Source of the DNA: a virus
Virus record (IMG/VR): IMGVR_UViG_3300025141_016305
Location: 111,012-175,011 of that record
Length of the DNA: 64,000 nucleotides
Reading direction: 5' to 3' (one strand)
Made by a program: the position numbers and the translations under genes. Under the pieces are notes generated by a model, which worked only from the letters and a program-made list of their open reading frames with translations, was not told where the DNA came from and did not search any database. How positions within the stretch are numbered: the first letter of the stretch is position 1; every line of letters begins with the position of its first letter. Below are positions 26,754 through 35,403 of this stretch, in pieces.

Positions 26754-28819
26754 GTACTAGGTTTTTGTGCTCTTGCGAGATAAGAAGCTTGATGTTTTTT
26801 AAACACTTCTCTTTCTTCTCGACTCTTCCAAACTGCGTTGTCCGTATCTGTTGATACACCTTTCGGGTTAAAATAATATAGACCTAAAGGTTTATAATAT
26901 TTTTTAAATTTTGAACCATTTAGCGCGCAGCGTAACCAGAAATCCCAATCTGCTGCTGACTTATATTTATCATCAAAAAAGCCATTTTTATCGTGAATAG
27001 TCTTGCGCCACATCGGCATACAGTGGGGCGCGTTGCCTCTTAGCATTGACTCTATAGAAAAATCTTCTGCCGGATATATTTGTCCTTGTGATGAGTTTTC
27101 TTCAAAAGTCTCATTTTCATGAAAAGTCAAAAGATTTTCAGAGTAAACTAGATCGGCATCTTCGTTCGTAGATAAGAAAAACCCTAATTGCTCCATAAAA
27201 TCTATTGCATGCCTATCATCCAAGTTGGCATTCGTGATAAATTTACCAGAAGCCATTTCAACAGCCATGTTCCAGACACCATAAATACCGGGGTCGTGAT
27301 CTAATCTTTTATAAATAATGTTGTCCGGATGGGAGTTTGCATATTCTAAGATTGTAGGCTCTTCGTTGCCGGGGGAGTTCGCATTTATTAGTATTAATTC
27401 ACACTTTTCTCTAAAGATTGTTTGTCGTGTTATATCTTCCAAAAAGGGCTTTATAAAATTGTCCGCATCATATACAGATGTAATAATGGATATTTTCGGT
27501 ATCTTTGATCTATCGACCTTTTTTATCTGAGAGTCGACTCTGTCGAATAGACTCTTTTTTTTGCTTCTGGTCTGGTCATTTACAGTTAAATATTCAATAG
27601 TTTGATCTCCGAGAATCGCGCTACTCATTTGTTTTAATATTTTCTGCTTTTCGTGAGAAATAGAGATGTCTTTTTTTAGTGTTTTTGCCCAACTTTTATA
27701 GAGGCTATAATTACTTTTAACATTTCTGATTTGTTTTCTAAAAGACAATTCATTTGGATACGCCCACTTGCTGCCTTCAACTAAGATATTTTCCCACTCC
27801 GCGGACTTTTGAATCGCTTTTAATTCATATTCAACTCTTGCAAAAAGTTTTTTATCTTTTAATTTTTTAGTTTTCTTTTGTTTTACTTTTGTAGTTAAAA
27901 AATCCAAATGAGCTGACCAGTCTGTTGCCACGACGGGCATGCCAGAATACGCTGCTTCAAACAAAGGAAGACCATAACCCTCGCCATGAGTAGTGGAGAC
28001 TACTGCTTTAATCTTTGGATTGTTATATAATCCATGTATTTTCTCTTCTGAGAGGGATCCATGAAGTAGATAAATTTTACACTTCTTTTCTCCGAAACCA
28101 CTAATAAGTGTTTTTAAATATTTCTTAGTTGCTGCTCGATCTATTTTATTACCAGCAACAAAGCCCGTCTTCAAAATTAAACCTACGTCCGCATCATTTC
28201 TAAACTCTTTAATAAACCACTCAATTGTTTGGTTTAAGTTCTTTCTAGGACCGAAGAGTGCGAGGGTTAAAAAATTAAACTCTGTTTCTAAATCTAAATC
28301 GATTTGTTCCGGAACTATATCTTTTACTGGGTAAGGTACAACTTCGACTGGACATTGACACTCTAGTATAGTGACCTCATCTTGTTTTGAATGGTTCGTA
28401 ATTTCATACTTAGTTTTAACAAATCCGTCTTTTGCGTGTTGAGATGGTACAATTAACTTGTTAATCCCTTTTGTTTTTTCAAGCCAGGTATGAGAAACTC
28501 TATCTGTTTCAATCCCAGCTGTAACACAAATTGAATAATTTGCTCTTTTTGTAAATTCAAAAGGGATTCCCACGTGCACCTGCATATCAAAGACTGGTTG
28601 TGCGTCATGAGCCTGGCACTGTGTCATGTATCTCTGAAACTTTTCAATATTGTCGTTTATTGTTTGATCTCTGGGTGGTGACCATGCGGTGTTTCCCCAC
28701 GGGAGTGGGACTATATACATGTCTAGGCCTCTTATTTGTTTCAAAGATTCATACACCAACCGTGCATGCTCACCATACCCAGATTGAGTCAATATTGGTG
28801 CTTCTAATAATACTCTCAT
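26750..28819 (-). CDS. GT4-GT2 fusion glycosyltransferase
   Basis: 689 residues. The N-terminal half (1-410) is a GT-B enzyme: LTQSGYGEHARLVYESL, LALFGPRKNLNQTIEWF and the E-x7-E-like THGEGYGLPLFEAAYSGMPV block. The C-terminal part (from about residue 430) is a GT-A/GT2 domain: ISIITSVYDADNFIKPFLEDI, NANLDDRHAID and a DWDFWLR acceptor-site motif. The protein may add two consecutive sugars. It is the largest gene in the locus and overlaps both neighbours as ATGA. Confidence 0.83.
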   Translation of the reverse strand: MRVLLEAPILTQSGYGEHARLVYESLKQIRGLDMYIVPLPWGNTAWSPPRDQTINDNIEKFQRYMTQCQAHDAQPVFDMQVHVGIPFEFTKRANYSICVTAGIETDRVSHTWLEKTKGINKLIVPSQHAKDGFVKTKYEITNHSKQDEVTILECQCPVEVVPYPVKDIVPEQIDLDLETEFNFLTLALFGPRKNLNQTIEWFIKEFRNDADVGLILKTGFVAGNKIDRAATKKYLKTLISGFGEKKCKIYLLHGSLSEEKIHGLYNNPKIKAVVSTTHGEGYGLPLFEAAYSGMPVVATDWSAHLDFLTTKVKQKKTKKLKDKKLFARVEYELKAIQKSAEWENILVEGSKWAYPNELSFRKQIRNVKSNYSLYKSWAKTLKKDISISHEKQKILKQMSSAILGDQTIEYLTVNDQTRSKKKSLFDRVDSQIKKVDRSKIPKISIITSVYDADNFIKPFLEDITRQTIFREKCELILINANSPGNEEPTILEYANSHPDNIIYKRLDHDPGIYGVWNMAVEMASGKFITNANLDDRHAIDFMEQLGFFLSTNEDADLVYSENLLTFHENETFEENSSQGQIYPAEDFSIESMLRGNAPHCMPMWRKTIHDKNGFFDDKYKSAADWDFWLRCALNGSKFKKYYKPLGLYYFNPKGVSTDTDNAVWKSREEREVFKKHQASYLARAQKPST

Positions 28820-30081
28820 AAGTCCTTAATCAATTCCCAACTTTGATAGTTTTTTCTATTTTCCCATGAGCCCAGATTTTGTGTTACATACTCAAAAAGT
28901 TCGCGCCAATTACTTTCGTACTGCTCAAAACCATAATTCGTTAAAACATGATTTCTTCCAGATTTACCCATCTTTAATCGTTCCTCTTTTGGAGTATTAT
29001 AAAAATCCTCTAGTGCTTTTAAAAAGTCCCCTCTTGAAATACGGTCTTCGTAAATATAAGGTACATCTTGAGAGCCGATAACAGCTTTAGAGGAAGGCTC
29101 TATACCAATCCCAAACCAATTACCTTGACCATCAGTCACCTGTTCCTGCAGGCCGCCTGTCATATTTACAATTACTGGAGTTTCACATGCAAGAGACTCT
29201 AAAGTAGAGAGACCGAAACCTTCAGCATCTGATATGTTTATTGTGCAATCCACAAAGGAATAAATTTTTGCTAATTCTTCCGGGGGCATTTTCTGTGTTG
29301 AAAACATTATTTGATCTGATTTTAGGCCTAGGCGTTCTGCGATTACTTCCAAATCTTGACCATTTGGATCCTTTGGTTCCGTGTGCATTATTAGCGCAGC
29401 TTTGTCGTGCCCCACTTTATCTAAAAAATCTTTAAACCAAAATATTAAAGTTCCGGATTGCTTTCTTCTTGCATTTCTATTGTTCCAGAAAAACACCATT
29501 TTATTGCTTAAGCTATTTAATTTTTCATTTAAAGTACCCAATTTAGAAGTAGGCAGGGCTTTGAATATTTCAGTATTAACAGTGTGTGGAATTCTTACAC
29601 ATTTAACGTCCGGGCTGACTTTTCTGACGATTTGATCAGTTACATCACTAATTGTGCAAATAACATCATTTGAATCATAGAAACTTTTATTATAATATGG
29701 ATATGGAAAATTATCCCAAACATGATAATAAACCATGGGGACATTCTTTCTTATTTCATCTTCCAGTTGCCACAACCAAATAAAAAATCTTGGATCTGTC
29801 ATAAACCACAAAACGTCTGGCTTAAATTGGTGAAGAACTTGCCTGACAATAGTTGCGTTGCCATACCCATCAACTGGATGGATTATTAGATCCTCTCCGT
29901 ATGGTTCCACCTTAATAGGCCGATAATCATTGTGTTTTAGGGCGCCAGCTAGGCATAGAAACTTATATTCACCCGTCTTTAGTAAAGCCTCAATCATGTA
30001 TTTTGTTTGAGTTCCAACCCCGGAAGGTACTAGTGGGCTATCAGCAATAACGAAGATCTTTTTTTTAGGTTTTGTGGTCAT
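28816..30081 (-). CDS. Family 4 glycosyltransferase
   Basis: 421 residues from the ATG at 30081; an ATG at 30087 also exists. The chosen ATG overlaps, as ATGA, the stop of a relic copy of the nuclease C-terminus just upstream, which suggests the ancestral gene order nuclease then GT4. Motifs: VIADSPLVPSGVGTQTKYM at the start, VFFWNNRNARRKQSG, and ISDAEGFGLSTLESLACETPVI, the GT4 donor-binding block with the E-x7-E pattern. Confidence 0.85.
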   Translation of the reverse strand: MTTKPKKKIFVIADSPLVPSGVGTQTKYMIEALLKTGEYKFLCLAGALKHNDYRPIKVEPYGEDLIIHPVDGYGNATIVRQVLHQFKPDVLWFMTDPRFFIWLWQLEDEIRKNVPMVYYHVWDNFPYPYYNKSFYDSNDVICTISDVTDQIVRKVSPDVKCVRIPHTVNTEIFKALPTSKLGTLNEKLNSLSNKMVFFWNNRNARRKQSGTLIFWFKDFLDKVGHDKAALIMHTEPKDPNGQDLEVIAERLGLKSDQIMFSTQKMPPEELAKIYSFVDCTINISDAEGFGLSTLESLACETPVIVNMTGGLQEQVTDGQGNWFGIGIEPSSKAVIGSQDVPYIYEDRISRGDFLKALEDFYNTPKEERLKMGKSGRNHVLTNYGFEQYESNWRELFEYVTQNLGSWENRKNYQSWELIKDL

Positions 30082-30237
30082 ATGCAATGTTTAGTTTTAT
30101 AAAATTTACAATATTTACAAGAAAGTCTATTTTTAATAAAGTTTTTTCTTTCTATATTTATAGCAGCTTTCTCTAACATTTTTAAAGAATTTTGTGTTTT
30201 TTCTTTGTTTATAGCTTCATTTACTTTCTCGCTCTTG
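30078..30237 (-). pseudogene. Relic 3' end of the PD-(D/E)XK nuclease gene
   Basis: Read on the minus strand, this interval is open and ends in CKYCKFYKTKHCI-stop. It nearly repeats the C-terminus of the complete nuclease at 30918-31691 (CKYCKFYKTEYCT). About 37 codons match closely; upstream of that the similarity fades into the FkbM gene end. No start codon or 5' part remains. The stop overlaps the GT4 start, so this was probably the original nuclease end before the FkbM gene arrived. Confidence 0.8.
30094..30202. repeat. Direct repeat, copy 1
   Basis: 109 bases that match 30934-31042 at an offset of exactly 840 bases, with three mismatches (30117, 30123, 30126) by my base-by-base reading. 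The copy covers the 3' end of the nuclease reading frame. Together with copy 2 it brackets the FkbM gene. Confidence 0.9.
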
Positions 30238-30921
30238 CTATGGAAATTTTACATATATCCAATCGATTGGACAATCCGAATACGGGCGGTGGTTGCGAAG
30301 ATCAAAATACTTTCTTAAAACAGTATCATGCTCTGACATCTTCTTGCCTAGCTCTTTAGTGTTCTCGATGGTGCCGAGATTGTCATGATAATCTAAATAA
30401 AGCTGACGTATTGTTATATTATCAAGAACTTTAGATTCGAACATATGATCCAAAACATCAAATTCTGCTCCTTCGATGTTCATAACAATATAAAGTTCAA
30501 ACTTATCTTTTGGAAAGTTTTTTAAAATTTCTACAAAATCAACGGCTTCAACATTGTATGATTGAACATATTTCCCCGATCGTTTGCCTCTGTGTGTCGA
30601 GTTTGAACCTTTCCCAAAATCATGAAATTCTACAGTCCCATCAGCATTCCACACTGCCGCATTATATAGACGCGTCTTTGCGCGTGTGTTAGGTTCTAGA
30701 TAAGACAACTCTTTTTCTATATCAAAATCTTTTAAAGCTTCAAATCCCAGGATTTGATCGAAAAAATCACCAAGTTGTTCTGGTTTTGTCGGCAGACCAT
30801 TTGGACGATTGAGGGTACATTCGTGGCGACCCCATGGGGCGATGTGATGAAAATATGAGGCGCCTTTGGTATACCACCCGCAAATGATTAATACTTTTTT
30901 TCTTTTTGTTTTCAAAATCAC
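30238..30921 (-). CDS. FkbM-like methyltransferase
   Basis: 227 residues, GTG start overlapping the nuclease stop as GTGA. The FkbM core is visible in FELYIVMNIEGAEFDVLDHM (family KxDIEGxE) and a C-terminal LDYHDN segment. The canonical N-terminal DxGANxG motif is absent and is replaced by VLIICGWYTKGASYF, so it is a divergent member. FkbM enzymes O-methylate sugars. The gene is bracketed by two copies of the nuclease 3' end, so it was inserted as a cassette. Confidence 0.7.
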   Translation of the reverse strand: MILKTKRKKVLIICGWYTKGASYFHHIAPWGRHECTLNRPNGLPTKPEQLGDFFDQILGFEALKDFDIEKELSYLEPNTRAKTRLYNAAVWNADGTVEFHDFGKGSNSTHRGKRSGKYVQSYNVEAVDFVEILKNFPKDKFELYIVMNIEGAEFDVLDHMFESKVLDNITIRQLYLDYHDNLGTIENTKELGKKMSEHDTVLRKYFDLRNHRPYSDCPIDWIYVKFP

Positions 30922-31691
30922 GTACAGTATTCTGTTTTATAAAATTTACAATATTTGCAAGAGAGCCTATTTTTAATAAAGTTTTTTCTTTCTATATTTA
31001 TAGCAGCTTTCTCTAACATTTTTAAAGAATTTTGTGTTTTTTTCTTTCCGGCAGTAACTCTATATATTTCAACATTATCTTTTTTTGCAGTTCTTTTTAG
31101 TAAAGCGAAGTGTACTTCTATATTTTTAGGATCAATATTATGTTTTTTGGAAAAATAATTCTTATAATACACTAACTGATATGTTGTCATTGGAGCTGAT
31201 TTTCTTCTACTATCCCAACCCCAGGAGCATGTTTTCCAATCAATAATGTGGTATTTACCATCAGATGTCTTTAAGACCAAATCAATAAAGCCTTTAAATT
31301 TTCTACCACAAGACTCCACTTCATCTATATCTTCTAAAATCTCTTCTTCAACAGAAACAACAGCATAATCTCCAAAAACCTTTTTTAATTCTGGAAGTAT
31401 AAGATTTGAAAGCAATTTACTTTGTATTTTCATTTCTCTTATCAATTTTTGGTTCAGGTCGCAATCTAAAATTGATAGTTCTTCTTCAAACTTTTTTAGA
31501 AAAAAGCCGTATTTATCTTCTATGTCCTTATTTACGATATTTTCACAAAGATAATGTATAGCTGTGCCAAAGGCGGTATATTCATTACCAGAAAAATAAG
31601 GTAATTTATCGATATGAATTAATTTATGTCTGTATGGACACTCTGTCCAGTTTTTCAATTCTGAAAAACTTATTCTTTTTATTTCTTTCAC
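30918..31691 (-). CDS. PD-(D/E)XK nuclease with Cys cluster
   Basis: 257 residues. RecB/Cas4-type nuclease: ISFSELKNWTECPYRHKLI at the N-terminus with the first Cys, then GFIDLVLKT and YHIIDWKTCSW giving the D...DxK core near residue 160-175, the Q-containing YQLVYY helix, and a C-terminal CKYCKFYKTEYC triplet. One N-terminal and three C-terminal Cys is the AddB/Cas4-like iron-sulfur arrangement. Likely an exonuclease in phage DNA metabolism. Its 3' end is duplicated downstream. Confidence 0.85.
   Translation of the reverse strand: MKEIKRISFSELKNWTECPYRHKLIHIDKLPYFSGNEYTAFGTAIHYLCENIVNKDIEDKYGFFLKKFEEELSILDCDLNQKLIREMKIQSKLLSNLILPELKKVFGDYAVVSVEEEILEDIDEVESCGRKFKGFIDLVLKTSDGKYHIIDWKTCSWGWDSRRKSAPMTTYQLVYYKNYFSKKHNIDPKNIEVHFALLKRTAKKDNVEIYRVTAGKKKTQNSLKMLEKAAINIERKNFIKNRLSCKYCKFYKTEYCT
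30934..31042. repeat. Direct repeat, copy 2
   Basis: Partner of 30094-30202; it forms the true 3' end of the nuclease gene. The two copies flank the FkbM-like gene. Confidence 0.9.
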
Positions 31692-32152
31692 GAACTCTCT
31701 TTTGTTTTGTTACTAATATTTTTCATCTTATCACGAATTGATCTAGATGTCGAGGCTTTTTTTGTGGATGGTCTTCTTCGTCGTGGTCGAGGGGGAGGTG
31801 TAGGTATTGTAGTTTCTTCTTTCTCTTTAGTTTTGGTTTTAAGCTGAGGTTCCTCTTCTTTTTTTGAAGGGGTTTCTATTGAATTTTTCTTTTTGGTTTC
31901 AAGTTCTATCTGAACAACCCATGTTCCAATTTGTTTGATGCCACTGCGAATTGAATTGCCTACAGCATTTTTCGGTCTGGAAATTATTCTTGACACTTTA
32001 TAGTTTTTACTTGCAATCTTTATTATATCTTTATCGTTTAAAATTATTGTTGGATTTATAATAAAGTCTCTCACCTCTGTGTGAATAGTGATCTTTAGTT
32101 CGTCTCCGTTTAATTCTTCAATTACCTTCCTAATCACCGGTATCAACTCCAT
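31688..32152 (-). CDS. Basic/acidic-tailed protein, unknown
   Basis: 154 residues from ATG at 32152; a TTG at 32158 would add two residues. The first 90 residues look like a small beta-rich domain. The rest is low complexity, Lys/Glu-rich and then a Pro/Arg run (TPPPRPRRRRPS) that could bind nucleic acid. It overlaps the nuclease start (ATGA-like) and the zincin end. No family recognised. Confidence 0.55.
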   Translation of the reverse strand: MELIPVIRKVIEELNGDELKITIHTEVRDFIINPTIILNDKDIIKIASKNYKVSRIISRPKNAVGNSIRSGIKQIGTWVVQIELETKKKNSIETPSKKEEEPQLKTKTKEKEETTIPTPPPRPRRRRPSTKKASTSRSIRDKMKNISNKTKESS

Positions 32153-32810
32153 CCTCAAAAGATAAATTTAAAATCTTTTGATATAAGACAGGACTGATGG
32201 ATTTCAATCTGCCTACATCTTTAGATATGAAGAAAGACTCAAAACCATTTGCAAAATATTCTCTAAGTGAGGTAGCTGCGTAAGGGGAGTAGAATAAATT
32301 TGCAGTCAAACTTGATAAAGTGGGATACCCTATTTCGCGGTACAAAAAATCATCAAACTCAAAAGAGAAATCAGTTTCTAAGAAATCATCTAAATCAACA
32401 CTAACACCTTTTCTATCCAATATTGTCCATAATTTTTTTCTTTTTCTTATAAACTCGTTTGCAATCTTTTGATCAGAATATATATAAAAAGCATTTGCAT
32501 CCTCAATTGAGTGTGCTATTTCATGAGCCAAATCATCAACCATGTCTTCAACTGAATCTTGCTCATTTGTTATAAAAATAGATGAATTTTCATACATAGC
32601 TTGAACATTTCTTTGCAATAAAAAATCAAACTCCCCAACGTAAATAGAATCAACGTTGGCCAACAAAAAAGAAGGAATAGATTCTTTTATTTTCATAAGC
32701 ACTTCCTGGATCGAAACATTGTTTGTTATCGCATCCTTTATAAAGACCTCAATCCCAAGAAAAGTAAAATGAATAGGTTTTTTATTTTTTATATAATTCT
32801 TAAGACTCAT
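32130..32810 (-). CDS. Putative zinc metalloprotease (HEIAH)
   Basis: 226 residues. DDLAHEIAHSIED near residue 92 is a HExxH zincin motif, and a downstream REYFANGFESFF contains the Glu expected as third ligand in gluzincin or anthrax-lethal-factor-like folds. It lacks a signal peptide, so it acts in the cytoplasm or virion. It lies in the PhoH-proximal block of phage core genes. The substrate is unknown. Confidence 0.68.
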   Translation of the reverse strand: MSLKNYIKNKKPIHFTFLGIEVFIKDAITNNVSIQEVLMKIKESIPSFLLANVDSIYVGEFDFLLQRNVQAMYENSSIFITNEQDSVEDMVDDLAHEIAHSIEDANAFYIYSDQKIANEFIRKRKKLWTILDRKGVSVDLDDFLETDFSFEFDDFLYREIGYPTLSSLTANLFYSPYAATSLREYFANGFESFFISKDVGRLKSISPVLYQKILNLSFEDGVDTGD

Positions 32811-33075
32811 CTTCTTGATTCCGAGTAGTTATATTGTTCTTAACATATTCCACGTCAGTTAAAGCCTGTGTGTATCCATTGACCCAGTTTTCTTCTGCCA
32901 CCGCTAATAAAAATTCTGGGAATTGTTCTGCAAAAATGCTGATAACACTTTCAACAGTTACTTCATCGTTTTCGGGATTTGTCTTTTCACCAACATAATT
33001 AACAATTATTTCTTTTAATTCAGATTCAGTTGGAATAACCTCTTTTTGTAAATCAGAATTCTTTATCTCTGTCAT
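32800..33075 (-). CDS. Small acidic phage protein
   Basis: 91 residues, acidic, with a predicted helical C-terminal half (EFLLAVAEENWVNGYTQALTDVEYV). Proteins of this type occur near PhoH in T4-like marine phages. It overlaps the zincin gene by 11 bases and the PhoH gene by 4. Function unknown. Confidence 0.55.
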   Translation of the reverse strand: MTEIKNSDLQKEVIPTESELKEIIVNYVGEKTNPENDEVTVESVISIFAEQFPEFLLAVAEENWVNGYTQALTDVEYVKNNITTRNQEDES

Positions 33076-34382
33076 AATTTTGTTGCCGCAATAGTTGCTA
33101 CTTGCGATCGTTCTCCTTTCATCAGTGTAATGTGTCCTGTTATTTGTTCCTGTTTAAGCCTCTCTACCACGTATGAGAGTCCGTTATTCGTTTCATCTAT
33201 ATACATGTTGTCAATTTGTTCAATATCCCCTGTGAGGACAATCTTGGTACCTTCTCCGACCCTTGTTAAAACCGTTTTAATCTCATGCTGGGTCATATTT
33301 TGTACTTCGTCGATAATAATGAACGCGTTTGATATGGACCTACCTCGGATAAATGTCATCGCCTCTACTTCGATTTTTCCTTGATCCATATACATAGCCA
33401 ATGTGGTTTTATCATCGCCCATCAAAAATTGTAAATTATCTTGTATTGGCGCCAGCCATGGCAACATCTTCTCTTCCATGGAACCTGGGAGGAAACCAAT
33501 ATCCTTTCCCATTGGTTCAACCGGCTTGGTTACAACTACTTTTTTATAGGTCGCGCCTTTGCCGAAAGTCTGCTCTAACCCAGCTGCTAAAGCCAAGAGA
33601 GTTTTTCCAGAGCCGGCTTTACCCACCAAAGAAACAACTGGGATCTTGCTGTTCAACAGCAAATCGAATGCAAATTGCTGCTCTTTATTTCTTGGGTAAG
33701 TTCCCCAGATTCCTTTTGTTGATTTTGCTATTCTATCCAAAGGAGATAAGCTATTGATATATTTTGCCAAGGCAGTTTTTTTGTCATTTGAATTCGAGAT
33801 AAGCATAACAAACTGATTTGGGGAAAGATTATATTCATCTCCTAAAAATACTTCCTCATCTTCATAAAAACTATTTATTATCTGCTCATCTACTAATATT
33901 TCAGTTTTTCCGGAAAACAAACCATCAGAACTTTCCAAAACCTGTTCACCATGATAATCCTCAGTGAGGAGACCTAGAGCATCACACTTAACTCTCATAT
34001 TAATATCTCGGGAAACAACAATAACTTTTCTCGGCTTATTTTCCTCTTGGACAGATAAAGCCGTTGCAAGAATTTGATTATCGGAATCCTCCAGGTCTAA
34101 ATCATCAGGAAGACAAAAGGGGTTATAAGAACTAACTCTCAATATGCCCTTTCCTTTTCCCATTCTTACGCCTTTTGAAAGATTACCTCCAGATCTGAAT
34201 GCATCTAAACGGCGTATTATCTCTCTAGCTTGAGATCCTACAGAATCTTGTCTTTTTTTATGTTTGTCTATTTCGTCTAGTATTTTTAAAGGTATGACAA
34301 TATCATTATTGCCAAATGTATTGATCGCCGCGGCGCTTGTTAAATACACATTAGTGTCGAGAACGTATGTTTTTTTAGCCAA
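33072..34382 (-). CDS. phoH: PhoH2-type PIN-ATPase
   Basis: 436 residues with a TTG start at 34382, preceded by AAGGA at good distance. Residues 1-140 are a PIN domain (YVLDTNVYL, VVSRDINMRVKCDALG). Residues 215-436 are the PhoH P-loop NTPase: LVGKAGSGKTLLALAAG Walker A, VTKPVEPMGKDIGFLPG, IIDEVQNM Walker B and LTGDIEQIDN. PhoH2 proteins couple RNA unwinding to PIN RNase activity and are common in marine phages. Confidence 0.92.
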   Translation of the reverse strand: MAKKTYVLDTNVYLTSAAAINTFGNNDIVIPLKILDEIDKHKKRQDSVGSQAREIIRRLDAFRSGGNLSKGVRMGKGKGILRVSSYNPFCLPDDLDLEDSDNQILATALSVQEENKPRKVIVVSRDINMRVKCDALGLLTEDYHGEQVLESSDGLFSGKTEILVDEQIINSFYEDEEVFLGDEYNLSPNQFVMLISNSNDKKTALAKYINSLSPLDRIAKSTKGIWGTYPRNKEQQFAFDLLLNSKIPVVSLVGKAGSGKTLLALAAGLEQTFGKGATYKKVVVTKPVEPMGKDIGFLPGSMEEKMLPWLAPIQDNLQFLMGDDKTTLAMYMDQGKIEVEAMTFIRGRSISNAFIIIDEVQNMTQHEIKTVLTRVGEGTKIVLTGDIEQIDNMYIDETNNGLSYVVERLKQEQITGHITLMKGERSQVATIAATKL

Positions 34383-34410
34383 AAAAATATCCTTTTTTGA
34401 TATAGTATCA

Positions 34411-34584
34411 CTAATAATTAGGTTTTTTAGCTATTTTTATCCACTCAGTTGGAATCTTTATATATTTTGGTTTTTGTTTCTTTGGTGCTAAAATAGTTGA
34501 TTTTTCAATAGGTTTTTCAATTTTCCCGCTTGTGTGAGGGCATGGGGCTGAAAGTATTAAAAGTATCATATACGCAGTAATCAT
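34411..34584 (-). CDS. 57-residue exported or membrane peptide
   Basis: ATG at 34584 preceded by a clear SD (AGGAGAA, 5-6 bases). The product starts MITAYMILLILSAPCPHTSGK, a short hydrophobic N-terminus compatible with a signal peptide or lipoprotein-like Cys15, then a Lys/Pro-rich tail ending AKKPNY. Its stop lies 29 bases before the PhoH TTG. It diverges from the protease at 34636, so the two could share a control region. Confidence 0.55.
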   Translation of the reverse strand: MITAYMILLILSAPCPHTSGKIEKPIEKSTILAPKKQKPKYIKIPTEWIKIAKKPNY

Positions 34585-34635
34585 GAGAGTTCTCCTAAAT
34601 TAAAAATTATTTTGTGGTATATTTAATATATAAGT
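34585..34635. promoter_or_regulatory. Divergent intergenic region before protease gene
   Basis: A 51-base AT-rich spacer between the minus-strand peptide gene and the plus-strand protease. It contains GGTATATTTAATATATAAG, with TATATT- and TATAAG-type -10-like strings a few bases before the plus ATG, and no SD for the protease. A promoter for the only plus-strand gene must lie here or in the preceding bases. Exact elements cannot be fixed from sequence. Confidence 0.3.
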
Positions 34636-35394
34636 ATGAACACAAAAACCAAAAAACTAACTTTATTAATGTTTTTTTCCATCTTCCTGGCTAGTTGTCC
34701 AACTGCTAGCAGTGTTGGTGCAAATAAAAAAATCAATCCACCTACCTACAGCTTTGTAAAAGTCTTCAACGAGCTTCAAATAGAAGAATGCAAAGGAGAT
34801 AAAGATGAACGCGGTAAAGAATGCCCTGTTGGGTTTTATTTTTCCACCGGGAGTGGCATGGCTGCAGATGTAGTCGAAAATGAAATGATTGTTTTAACAG
34901 CTGGGCATGTTTGTGAGGCAAAGCTTAACCCTTTTATAACGAAATACACTTTGACAATAACCGTTATGGGACATGATGGTAGAAAACACCAATCTCATAT
35001 AATAAAATCCTCTTTTGACAATTCAAAAGGAGATCCAGATATGTGTGCCCTATATGTTCCGACTTTAAGAATCAAAAAAGTGCAGATTTCTGGGAGGCCT
35101 CCTCAAATAGGAGACGAGATATATTATATCGGGGCGCCCATGGGAGTTTATCATAACCCAGTTGCTCCGATCTTCAGAGGAATATATAGCGGAATAATTG
35201 ACCCGTCATCAGCACTAGTAACTGCTCCAGCTGCAGGAGGCTCTTCTGGTTCTTCTGTTTTAAACCAAAATAACAGAATTATTGGAATCTTATATGCTAC
35301 TCATCCCGGGTTTCATCATGTTACTGTTATGACAAATTATTATGCTACACTGTTGTTTTTAAATGATGTGAAAAAAGAATTCAAAAAACAATAA
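34636..35394 (+). CDS. Trypsin-like serine protease lipoprotein
   Basis: 252 residues and the only convincing gene on the plus strand. N-terminal lipoprotein signal KKLTLLMFFSIFLASC with lipobox LASC (Cys21). The chymotrypsin-fold triad is visible: TAGHVC (His), a DPDMCALYV Asp, and GGSSGSSVL (Ser). IGDEIYYIGAPMGVYHNP matches S1C/S1B style proteases. It would act outside the cytoplasm, anchored to a membrane, which is unusual for a phage protein. Likely acquired from a bacterium (a moron gene). Confidence 0.85.
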   Translation: MNTKTKKLTLLMFFSIFLASCPTASSVGANKKINPPTYSFVKVFNELQIEECKGDKDERGKECPVGFYFSTGSGMAADVVENEMIVLTAGHVCEAKLNPFITKYTLTITVMGHDGRKHQSHIIKSSFDNSKGDPDMCALYVPTLRIKKVQISGRPPQIGDEIYYIGAPMGVYHNPVAPIFRGIYSGIIDPSSALVTAPAAGGSSGSSVLNQNNRIIGILYATHPGFHHVTVMTNYYATLLFLNDVKKEFKKQ

Positions 35395-35403
35395 AATTAT
35401 TTT

